DNA from: an uncultured Collinsella sp. | GTDB taxonomy: Bacteria; Actinomycetota; Coriobacteriia; Coriobacteriales; Coriobacteriaceae | DNA: 6,073 bases | Assembly (NCBI GenBank): GCA_902496375.1 | Contig: CABVAS010000103.1 | Location: 1-6,073 of the forward strand | Direction of reading: 5' to 3' | Shown: positions 1-5,607 of the stretch, in pieces | Layout of the letters: each line of letters opens with the position of its first letter | How positions within the stretch are numbered: the stretch's first letter is position 1 | The notes under the pieces: model-generated | Told to the model about the DNA's origin: nothing | What the model saw: the letters and a program-made list of their open reading frames with translations, nothing else | The model's database searches: none | Made by a program: the position numbers and the translations under genes

Positions 1-710
1 TGCGTGACGGGATCCATGCTGGCCGAGCAGTGCATGGGTAGCACGTCGTCCTCGACGGGCAGCAGGTAATTCATGACGCTGAAGATGGACTTTTTGATTT
101 CGCCGGAGTAACCGGTGCCGGCAACCAAAATCACGCGCTCCTGGAAGTTGATGACCACGGCGGCGCTGGAGTTGAGGCCCTTAATGGCGGGATCGCACTG
201 GTAGCCGGGAGCGGCGAGCACGCAGAAGTCCGGCTCGCCGGTGCGTGCGATTTCACGGGCAAGCGGGCGGGCGAGCATCTGCTTAATAAAGAGCGCTTGG
301 CTGGCACGCTCGCAGGCGACAAGCAGGCGACGCGTATGGTTGCGATCGGCACCGGCCATACCGCGAGTGACGAACACATCGCGCTCGTTGAGGTAGTTGA
401 CGATACCGGCCTTGATGGCCTCGTAGCTCTCGGCAGAAAGCGGGCGGTTGACGGCACCCCAGGCAATCTTGTCGTGAACATCGGGGGTGTCAACGATAAA
501 GCGGTCATTGGGGGAACGACCAGTGCGCTCCCCCGTCTCGATCACCAGCGCGCCGTTGGATGCCATGCGGCCTTCTTCGCGGCGGATGGCGTGCTCGACG
601 AGCTCCGCGGCGGATAGATCGACCAGCAGACGGGGCTGATTCTCGGCGGGATCTTCGACCAGCGCAATACCAAAGTTGGACAGAACTTCTGCAGGGGTAA
701 CACCAGGCAT
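1..710 (-). CDS. pckA: ATP-dependent phosphoenolpyruvate carboxykinase, N-terminal part (cut by window edge)
   Basis: This cytosolic enzyme interconverts oxaloacetate + ATP with PEP + CO2 + ADP. The reading frame is open from the ATG at 708-710 to the window edge, giving 236 codons, a little under half of the roughly 540 residues usual for the bacterial ATP-type family. Visible signatures are TGRSPNDRF around residue 65 (Arg65 contacts oxaloacetate in E. coli PckA), GYSGEIKKSIF at about 200-210 (equivalents of the family's Tyr and metal-binding Lys) and MHCSAS at 226-231 (metal-binding His). The kinase loop, normally LSGTGKTTL, lies beyond the edge. The start is supported by AAAGGAGG at 715-722, four bases upstream. 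The gene follows the lactate permease on the same strand, with 278 bp between. In fermenting anaerobes this enzyme often fixes CO2 onto PEP, so direction is uncertain; family identity is not. Confidence 0.96.
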   Translation of the reverse strand, partial: MPGVTPAEVLSNFGIALVEDPAENQPRLLVDLSAAELVEHAIRREEGRMASNGALVIETGERTGRSPNDRFIVDTPDVHDKIAWGAVNRPLSAESYEAIKAGIVNYLNERDVFVTRGMAGADRNHTRRLLVACERASQALFIKQMLARPLAREIARTGEPDFCVLAAPGYQCDPAIKGLNSSAAVVINFQERVILVAGTGYSGEIKKSIFSVMNYLLPVEDDVLPMHCSASMDPVT

Positions 711-751
711 GGGGCCTCCTTTAAAAGCGCGACACGTGGACGCGGCGCGCA

Positions 752-767
752 CTTTACTCACGTAAAG
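752..767 (-). promoter_or_regulatory. small hairpin in the probable pckA leader
   Basis: CTTTAC and GTAAAG form a perfect 6-bp stem around four bases. Read on the pckA strand the loop is GTGA, which fits the stable GNRA tetraloop class. It lies about 40 bases upstream of the pckA start, outside the ribosome binding site. A role in leader stability or translation is inference only, and no known riboswitch class is recognised. Confidence 0.35.
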
Positions 768-784
768 CCCGTTGTACCCGATAT

Positions 785-800
785 GCAAAAACGTTTTTGC
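785..800. promoter_or_regulatory. 16-bp perfect palindrome, putative operator upstream of pckA
   Basis: GCAAAAACGTTTTTGC reads identically on both strands, with a central CG. Palindromes with a central CG flanked by A/T runs are typical of LacI/GalR/PurR-type operators, but the spacing differs from the classic PurR box, so the regulator is unknown. Poor -35/-10 candidates on the minus strand (TTGCCG at 800-805 with TATCGG at 778-783, or TTGCAT at 783-788) would overlap it, which would suit repression or catabolite control of pckA. The perfect symmetry is seen; function is inferred. Confidence 0.5.
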
Positions 801-849
801 GGCAACGGCGAAGCGCCCGCCCAACGGTCAAAAATCGCAGGCAAGCGGC

Positions 850-880
850 CTAGTCGTTAGGGACGCTTTTAAACGACTAG
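850..880. repeat. repeat hairpin A (9-bp stem)
   Basis: CTAGTCGTT at 850-858 pairs perfectly with AACGACTAG at 872-880 around a 13-base loop containing AGGGACG. It is the first of three adjacent hairpins between lldP and pckA, all sharing a TTRGGGACR core. It looks like a REP-type intergenic repeat unit rather than a terminator, since no clean T-run follows the stem on either strand. Confidence 0.6.
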
Positions 881-885
881 TCATT

Positions 886-925
886 GGGGACACTCTTGAA
901 CAGACAACATTCAAGGAGTGTCCCC
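886..925. repeat. repeat hairpin B (15-bp stem with one bulge)
   Basis: GGGGACACTCTTGAA at 886-900 pairs with TTCAAGGAGTGTCCCC at 910-925, leaving one bulged base, around a nine-base loop. The stem starts six bases after hairpin A ends. It carries the GGGGACA variant of the shared core once on each strand. The bulged long stem is typical of REP or other mobilised intergenic repeats; no transposase for it is in the window. Confidence 0.65.
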
Positions 926-928
926 GGA

Positions 929-987
929 TGCCGGCACTTAGGGACGTTCCCAAAGTGCCGGCACATAAGGAACGTCCCTAAGTGCCG
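929..987. repeat. repeat hairpin C (19-bp perfect stem, alternative inner fold) abutting the lldP stop
   Basis: The arm at 932-950 (CGGCACTTAGGGACGTTCC) is an exact reverse complement of 969-987, with an 18-base loop. The loop contains GTGCCGGCAC (955-964), itself a perfect palindrome. TGCCGGCACTT at 929-939 can instead pair with AAGTGCCGGCA at 953-963, so two mutually exclusive folds exist. The right arm ends one base before the lldP stop codon (989-991), so it forms the start of the lldP 3' untranslated region. It could slow transcription or protect the mRNA 3' end; without a T-run it is not a standard intrinsic terminator. Confidence 0.7.
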
Positions 988-988
988 A

Positions 989-2560
989 CTACAGCGGCAG
1001 GCCTTGGCCGAGCATGGCTATGGCGCTCATCAGGACCAGCATGCCGGCGGCGTAGGGCAGGACGGCGCCCAGGAGTTCGGCATCCTTACCGCGCACGAGC
1101 ACGGCGGCAAGACCAATGGCGAGGGTCTGCGGCGAGATCATCTTACCGGCGGCGACGCCCAGGGCGTTCAACGCGACCATCCAGTAGTCGCTCACACCCA
1201 GCGCAGTGGCAGCCTGGCTCTGAATGGGGCCAAACAGCATGCCCGAGGACGTGCCCGAGCCGGTCACAAACGCACCGACTGCGCCGATCCACGGAGCCAG
1301 AATCGGGTACAGCCCACCGGCGACGGCGATGCAGAACGCGCTGATCGAAGAGATCATGCCCGCATAGCCCATCACCTTGGCACAGCCCAGCACCGAAAGC
1401 ATCGTGATCACCGTCGGCATCATCTGCTTCACAGTCGCGGCCAGCACCTCGCCCATCATGCGTGGCGAAGCACCCTGAATGGCACCGCCGGCAAACGCCG
1501 CCAGGAAAATCCAGACGCCCGGCGTGTTGATCCACGAAAACGTAAGCGTACCGGGATTCTCACCGCAATACACCTGCACGTGGCTCGCAAACGGCGCGAG
1601 CGCGGCATGTACAGCGGGCACCAGGTTAGACGTGCCCAGCAGCAACACAAAGATCAGGATGAAGCACGACCAGGCCGAAAGCGCCGACTTAACGGTGAGC
1701 TTCTCCCCCGCCTCGATATTCATGTGAAAGCGTGCGTCCAGACGCCCCGACTTCTCGGCACGCATGGCAAGCGCAGCTGTCAGCGCGAGCGAAACGATGG
1801 ATCCTACGACCACGGCCAGCTCGGGGCCCACAAACATGGCAACGACCAGAGCCGCGCCGACAAACGACACGCCGGAGAGCAACGCCACGCCGGCAACACC
1901 GTGCAGACGCTCGCCCACACTCGCGGCATTGCCCTGGTCATCGGCAACACGGCCCGCAACCAGCACAATAAATAGCGGCATCACCACAAAGAACGGCGCG
2001 AGCTGCACCAGCTGAACGGTCGCTAGGTGAAGGGAATCCAAACCCACCAGGTCGGCAACGGACACCGTGGGGATGCCGATGGAGCCGTAGGGCGTGGGCA
2101 CGCCGTTGGCCAGCAGGCAGATGAGCACGGCAGGCACGGCCTCAAAGCCCAGGCCCGCGAGCATGCCGGCGGGAATGGCGACAGCGGTACCGAAGCCGGC
2201 CATGCCCTCCATAAAGCCACCGAAGCACCAAGCCACGAGCAGCGCCAGCAGACGGCGGTCGCTGCTGATGGAGGTGATCATGCTGCCGATCACGTCCATG
2301 GCGCCCGTACGAACGCACAGGTTATACGTGAACACCGCGGCGATGATCACCAGGACGATGGGCCACAGAGCCATCAAAAAACCTTCGAGCGAGGCGGTCG
2401 CGATCTGCGCTGCCGGCAGGTGCCACCATGCGAAGGCAAGCAAGCACGAAAGGACAAACGATCCGATAGCGGCCTTCCAAGCTGGCCATTTAAAGCACAG
2501 CAGCATCACGACCAGCCAAATAATCGGCACAAGAGCCAGTAAGAATGCGGCGACGTCCAT
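989..2560 (-). CDS. lldP: L-lactate permease, LldP/LctP family
   Basis: An inner-membrane lactate (possibly glycolate) : proton symporter of the lactate permease family. The 523-residue product is close to the family's usual length of about 550 and is hydrophobic throughout, with more than ten membrane segments beginning right at the N-terminus. Family signatures are GGFMEGMAGFGTAVAIP at 114-130, VTGSGTSSGMLFGP at 432-445 and AAGKMISPQTLAIG at 470-483. The second differs from the GSDTSSNALF I remember for E. coli and Bacillus proteins: Asp and Asn are replaced by Gly436 and Gly440. The ATG at 2558-2560 is preceded by AAGGAG at 2570-2575, nine bases away. It is divergent from the flippase and lies upstream of pckA on the same strand. 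Family assignment is firm; the substrate and direction of flux are inferred. Confidence 0.93.
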   Translation of the reverse strand: MDVAAFLLALVPIIWLVVMLLCFKWPAWKAAIGSFVLSCLLAFAWWHLPAAQIATASLEGFLMALWPIVLVIIAAVFTYNLCVRTGAMDVIGSMITSISSDRRLLALLVAWCFGGFMEGMAGFGTAVAIPAGMLAGLGFEAVPAVLICLLANGVPTPYGSIGIPTVSVADLVGLDSLHLATVQLVQLAPFFVVMPLFIVLVAGRVADDQGNAASVGERLHGVAGVALLSGVSFVGAALVVAMFVGPELAVVVGSIVSLALTAALAMRAEKSGRLDARFHMNIEAGEKLTVKSALSAWSCFILIFVLLLGTSNLVPAVHAALAPFASHVQVYCGENPGTLTFSWINTPGVWIFLAAFAGGAIQGASPRMMGEVLAATVKQMMPTVITMLSVLGCAKVMGYAGMISSISAFCIAVAGGLYPILAPWIGAVGAFVTGSGTSSGMLFGPIQSQAATALGVSDYWMVALNALGVAAGKMISPQTLAIGLAAVLVRGKDAELLGAVLPYAAGMLVLMSAIAMLGQGLPL

Positions 2561-2664
2561 AGGTAGAAGCTCCTTGGTACCGCGTGGGCGGCATCGGGGG
2601 TGTCACAAAACTTCAACAGGATACCGCACGTTTACCGACAAATTACAGCCGCCCGCCGAAATTA

Positions 2665-2681
2665 TTGAACAATCCGTTCAA
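2665..2681. promoter_or_regulatory. inverted repeat in the lldP/flippase divergent promoter region, putative operator
   Basis: TTGAAC and GTTCAA are perfect inverted half-sites separated by AATCC, giving a 17-bp dyad. It lies 104 bp upstream of the lldP start and about 60 bp upstream of the flippase start. Half-sites whose centres are 11 bp apart, roughly one helical turn, fit a dimeric helix-turn-helix repressor. The site does not match the AATTGGT/ACCAATT type remembered for LldR, so the regulator is unknown. Confidence 0.4.
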
Positions 2682-2706
2682 AAACACGAGCGAACACCGT
2701 CGCGTC

Positions 2707-2712
2707 TATACT
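2707..2712 (+). promoter_or_regulatory. possible -10 element for the flippase gene
   Basis: TATACT matches the sigma-70 -10 consensus at five of six positions and lies 28 bases upstream of the TTG start, leaving room for the ribosome binding site. No convincing -35 is seen 16-18 bases upstream, so the promoter is weak, activator-dependent, or not real. Confidence 0.35.
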
Positions 2713-2727
2713 AAAGCGCAGCAATAG

Positions 2728-2733
2728 AAAGGA
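2728..2733 (+). promoter_or_regulatory. ribosome binding site supporting the TTG start at 2741
   Basis: AAAGGA lies seven bases before the TTG at 2741-2743. The first in-frame ATG comes only at codon 87, where no comparable site was noticed, so this site decides the start of the flippase gene and shows that its long N-terminal extension is probably translated. Confidence 0.65.
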
Positions 2734-2740
2734 CTCCGCT

Positions 2741-4321
2741 TTGAGTATCACGCCCCTCGATAGCATTCGCCGCGCCATCGCCCGCCGCAACGGCACCTCC
2801 AACCCCGCTGCATCGAAGGACGGCGCCGCGAAGGCCCAGGGCGGCCGCATCGAGAACGGCCTCTTCCCTGCCTCGCACACTGCCGAGGAACTCGCACGCA
2901 TCCAAGAGCTGAGTCAGCGCAACGCCGGCGGGCCCGATAGCAGCCAAGCCACACGTCGCCGGCGCGAACGCGATCGGGAGCCCGGCCCCGTCCGCCGCAT
3001 GGTCAACGCTTGGTGGAACCGTCTGCTCGGCGCCGTCTACGGCGGCGGGTTCTCCATGCAGGAAGCGGAATACGAGGAGCACGCCACCCGCCGCGATTAC
3101 CTTTGGAACGCTCTCGGCACCGCCGTGTGGGGCTTGGCGTTTCCGCTGCTCACCATCGTGTCTACGCAGCTCGTGGGCGCCGAGGACGCCGGCAAATTCT
3201 CCATCGCCTTTGTTACCGGCACGCTCATCATGATCGCGTGCAACTACGGCGTGCGCAACTTTCAGGTCTCGGACATCGACGAAAAAACCTCCTTCGCCTC
3301 CTACCAGCTCAACCGTTGGCTTTGCGGAGCGCTCGCACTAGGCTGCGGCCTCACGTACAGCAGCGCACGCGGCTACGATGCGCAGATGGCCACGATCGGC
3401 CTGGGCGTCTACCTCTATAAGGTGATCGACGGCATCGCCGACGTGTACGAGGGCCGCCTGCAGCAGGCCGACAAGCTCTATTTGGCCGGCATGAGCCAAA
3501 CGCTGCGTTCCGCCGGCGTCATCGCGGTCTTTAGCGTGGCACTGTTCCTCACGCGCAGCATGCCCATCGCGGCCATGGCCATGGGCATCGCCGCGATTGC
3601 CTCGCTCGTGCTGGTCACCGCCCCGCTCGCCCTGCTCGAGACCGAAAAAACACGCCGCATGAGCCTGCGCGAGGCTGGCCACCTGTTTATCCAGTGCGCC
3701 CCGCTCTTTGGCGCACTGTTCCTGTTTAACCTTATCGAGAGCATGCCCAAGTTCGTGATGGAAGGCGCGCTGGCCTACAAGTATCAGCTGTACTTTAATG
3801 CCCTGTTCTTTCCGGCGCAGGGAATTTTGTTGAGCATTGGATTTATCTATAAACCGCAGCTCCTGCGTCTGTCGAGCATTTGGGCGAATCCGCGCAAGCG
3901 TCGCCGCTTTGACCTGATTATTGTTGCCGTTATGGCGCTGATCGTGGTCATCACCGGCGTGTGCGCCGCATTTATGGCAGGTCCCGGTATTCCCCTCATG
4001 AGCTTTATGTACGGTCTCAGCTTTGAACGCTACCGTACGCTGGCGCTGCTGATGGTCGTCGCCGGCGGCGTCACCGCGGCCATCGACTTTATCTACGCCA
4101 TCATCACGGTGCTGCGCCACGCTGGAGACGTCACCAAGATCTACCTGATCTGCTTTGCCGTGAGCGTGGTGCTCCCGGTGATTCTGATCAATCTGCTCGG
4201 CCTGATGGGCGCCGTCGTGAGCTACCTAGCCATCATGGCCCTACTGCTGGTACTGTTGATTATCGAGTACGCCCACATCCGCCAACGCATAGAGAGGGAC
4301 CGGAATCCGTACGGCGCCTAA
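2741..4321 (+). CDS. polysaccharide flippase-like membrane protein (Wzx/MATE-MVF superfamily) with Arg-rich N-terminal extension
   Basis: Probably a flippase moving a lipid-linked glycan across the cytoplasmic membrane, of the type annotated as lipopolysaccharide biosynthesis or O-antigen export protein. Of 526 residues, about 1-115 are hydrophilic and charged (RRRRERDR at 72-79), and about twelve membrane segments follow between 121 and 510. The first two helices (LWNALGTAVWGLAFP, then EDAGKFSIAFVTGT) and NYGVRNFQVSD at 168-178 resemble a flippase group common in Gram-positive glycan loci. A basic loop RKRRRF at 385-390 precedes the late helices. Translation starts at TTG with a good ribosome binding site. 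No glycosyltransferase or polymerase is adjacent, so the substrate is unknown; in a Gram-positive organism it would be a wall or capsule glycan rather than LPS. It converges on the phosphatase gene. Confidence 0.78.
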   Translation: MSITPLDSIRRAIARRNGTSNPAASKDGAAKAQGGRIENGLFPASHTAEELARIQELSQRNAGGPDSSQATRRRRERDREPGPVRRMVNAWWNRLLGAVYGGGFSMQEAEYEEHATRRDYLWNALGTAVWGLAFPLLTIVSTQLVGAEDAGKFSIAFVTGTLIMIACNYGVRNFQVSDIDEKTSFASYQLNRWLCGALALGCGLTYSSARGYDAQMATIGLGVYLYKVIDGIADVYEGRLQQADKLYLAGMSQTLRSAGVIAVFSVALFLTRSMPIAAMAMGIAAIASLVLVTAPLALLETEKTRRMSLREAGHLFIQCAPLFGALFLFNLIESMPKFVMEGALAYKYQLYFNALFFPAQGILLSIGFIYKPQLLRLSSIWANPRKRRRFDLIIVAVMALIVVITGVCAAFMAGPGIPLMSFMYGLSFERYRTLALLMVVAGGVTAAIDFIYAIITVLRHAGDVTKIYLICFAVSVVLPVILINLLGLMGAVVSYLAIMALLLVLLIIEYAHIRQRIERDRNPYGA

Positions 4322-4338
4322 TTGCGGCGATGGGAGAA

Positions 4339-4613
4339 GCTAATTTGCGGTGGAATCACCCCGGCTGGAGTCTCGTTGCGGACACGCAAAACTAAGTGAG
4401 TAGATTTTTACCGAATCCCCGACCACACCGACAGAGCACTAGTCTGTGACCTGCGGTTTTATTGAGGCAAATATGTTGGGTGCTCGGCATTTCCAAAAAA
4501 GTCTACTCACTTAGCCAGCGGGTAGCCAAATGATTATTTAATCCCCGTCCGAGAGAAGTCAATTAGCGGGCAGAAGGGCAAAAGTAGTCAAAAAAGTCCC
4601 GTCCCAAATTAGC
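4339..4613. repeat. nested inverted-repeat element filling the convergent intergenic region
   Basis: The 307 bases between the two convergent stop codons hold no gene. GCTAATTT at 4339-4346 is inverted at 4606-4613 (AAATTAGC), and a further inverted copy of the core, AATTAGC, is at 4561-4567. The outer left and inner right copies are embedded in similar strings (GAGAAGCTAATTTGCGG at 4334-4350 and GAGAAGTCAATTAGCGG at 4552-4568). Smaller stems inside are GGTG/CACC at 4349-4360, TTGCG/CGCAA at 4376-4389 and ACAGA/TCTGT at 4431-4447. I recall similar strings in Collinsella intergenic DNA but cannot confirm. It could be a non-coding mobile element, a structured RNA or a bidirectional 3' end; borders are tentative. 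Confidence 0.5.
4392..4514. repeat. 13-bp perfect inverted repeats bounding a 123-bp MITE-like segment
   Basis: CTAAGTGAGTAGA at 4392-4404 and TCTACTCACTTAG at 4502-4514 are exact inverted copies, and each is followed inward by a T-run on its own strand (TTTTT on the left; CTTTTTT on the right, read in reverse). The symmetry continues loosely inward into CCGA-containing sequence. Perfect terminal repeats around a short non-coding, less GC-rich core are what a miniature inverted-repeat element would show. No target-site duplication is obvious: the flanking bases differ. Confidence 0.6.
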
Positions 4614-4628
4614 TACCACTTGCACCGA

Positions 4629-5468
4629 TTATTCGCCCGGGTTGATGTTCGCGTAGAACTCCGCCCCGTCGTCCAGGCGCAGGATGCCCACGCGGCCGAA
4701 CTCGGAGCCGGTGGCGGCGGCGCAGTCGATGTCGATGCGATCGGGCACACCGGCAGTGTCCTCGCCGCCCAAGCGCACGATCTGCCCGCGTCCCGATTCC
4801 TCATCGAGCCCCGCCAGACCACCGACCTCGCAATAGCGACCAAGCGATACCGTGGGAGTGTGACCGCTCACCACGACCGGGCCCCTGCCCTCGGTAGAAA
4901 GCAGCCCGGTCGGCACATCCCAATAGCCGTGACGAATCCAGAGCAAGTCATCGGACGACTGTACGGCGAGCATTTGCTGCAGCAGCTCGCGATCGGCATC
5001 GACCGCTCCCCTGCCGTCGCCGCAATCGACACCATGCTCAAGCAAAAACGCGCGCGCCGCCTTCATCTCGATTCCAGCATGTACCAGCAGATACGGGCGC
5101 TCCTCGGTCTCGACCACTGCGTAGAGCGGCAGCGCGGCCATCCATCGCACGAGCTCCTCGTATGCCTCAAATTCCATGTCGTTGAGCTGCTCGCGCGTCG
5201 TCCAGCCACCGTTGATATCCCAGGTCTCGGCATCGAGCGGATCCTGGCCAATGATGGCATCGAGCATGATCTGCTCGTGATTACCCTTGAGCACGCGGGC
5301 GTTGGGCAGCGAGCGCACGAGCTTAATAACGCCGACCGGATCGGGCCCGCGATCGATCATGTCGCCCAGCACGTACAGTGTGTCGTCGGACGTCAACGAG
5401 ATCTTAGACAGGGCCTCGTCAAGCGCACGCACGTGCCCGTGAGCGTCAGATGTCACATAGATCGCCAT
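4629..5468 (-). CDS. PPP-type metallophosphoesterase / serine-threonine protein phosphatase-like protein
   Basis: A cytosolic binuclear-metal phosphoesterase of 279 residues. All family motifs occur in order: SDAHGH at 7-12 (metal ligands Asp8, His10), GDMIDRGPD at 35-43 (bridging Asp36, phosphate-binding Arg40), GNHE at 62-65, VHAG at 129-132 and SGHTP at 201-205, plus WIRH at 177-180. This arrangement resembles bacteriophage lambda phosphatase, PrpA/PrpB and PrpE-type enzymes, so the substrate may be a phosphoprotein or a nucleotide such as a dinucleoside polyphosphate; the sequence does not decide. There is no signal peptide or membrane segment. ATG at 5466-5468 follows AAGGAG at 5478-5483 with nine-base spacing. 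The gene stands alone, convergent with the flippase and divergent from the antiporter. The catalytic set is complete, so it should be active. Confidence 0.9.
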   Translation of the reverse strand: MAIYVTSDAHGHVRALDEALSKISLTSDDTLYVLGDMIDRGPDPVGVIKLVRSLPNARVLKGNHEQIMLDAIIGQDPLDAETWDINGGWTTREQLNDMEFEAYEELVRWMAALPLYAVVETEERPYLLVHAGIEMKAARAFLLEHGVDCGDGRGAVDADRELLQQMLAVQSSDDLLWIRHGYWDVPTGLLSTEGRGPVVVSGHTPTVSLGRYCEVGGLAGLDEESGRGQIVRLGGEDTAGVPDRIDIDCAAATGSEFGRVGILRLDDGAEFYANINPGE

Positions 5469-5518
5469 GGTACGCCTCTCCTTGCATTGCGGCCGAAGCC
5501 CGGTGCCGCAACTAAAAC

Positions 5519-5580
5519 TTCAAGTTGAACTTAAACGTTACCCATTGTACTCCGTTGCAATAAAGCTGGAAAGGGTTTCC
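5519..5580. promoter_or_regulatory. phosphatase upstream region with two short dyads and a possible -10
   Basis: TTCAAGTTGAA at 5519-5529 is a dyad around one base, and GGAAAGGGTTTCC at 5568-5580 has perfect 5-bp arms around three bases. Between them, on the minus strand, TACAAT at 5544-5549 is a reasonable -10 for the phosphatase gene, about 75 bases before its start; the matching -35 position (TTCCAG, 16-base spacer) is poor. Short dyads like these occur by chance, so only the location makes them worth recording. Confidence 0.3.
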
Positions 5581-5592
5581 GAGCAGAGGCAA

Positions 5593-5607
5593 AGACGGCA
5601 GCCGTCT
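5593..5607. promoter_or_regulatory. 15-bp dyad, putative operator in the phosphatase/antiporter divergent region
   Basis: AGACGGC and GCCGTCT are perfect 7-bp inverted arms around a single A, 115 bp upstream of the antiporter start. A second palindrome, CGATATCG, is at 5612-5619. As DNA this could be a dimeric regulator site; as RNA it would form a 6-bp hairpin with a CAG loop in a long antiporter leader. No clear promoter for the antiporter was found nearby, and nothing resembling a c-di-AMP or other known riboswitch core is recognised. Confidence 0.4.

Noticed and set aside
772..981. 69-codon plus-strand open frame between pckA and lldP
   Set aside because: It is mostly made of the palindrome and the repeat hairpins, and no ribosome binding site was noticed before it.
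850..987. CRISPR array
   Set aside because: The recurring core is only about nine bases, occurs on both strands inside hairpins, and there are no direct repeats of 25-40 bases with unique spacers or any cas gene.
929..987. Intrinsic terminator of lldP
   Set aside because: The stem is strong, but no run of T follows it on the minus strand; it fits a repeat element better.
884..1975. 363-codon open frame on the plus strand opposite the lactate permease
   Set aside because: It is rich in His, Arg, Gln and Gly with no recognisable motif and begins within the repeat hairpins. It is the antisense shadow of a GC-rich membrane protein gene.
3338..4120. 260-codon minus-strand open frame inside the flippase gene
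   Set aside because: His/Gln/Asp-rich composition without motifs, typical of an antisense shadow of a hydrophobic protein gene.
4322..4628. tRNA or other known RNA gene in the convergent gap
   Set aside because: No cloverleaf, CCA end or TPsiC-like segment was found; the symmetry is that of inverted repeats.
4620..5528. 302-codon plus-strand open frame, longer than the gene opposite it
   Set aside because: The minus-strand frame carries all ordered metallophosphoesterase motifs and a good ribosome binding site; the plus frame has none and extends into the divergent promoter region.
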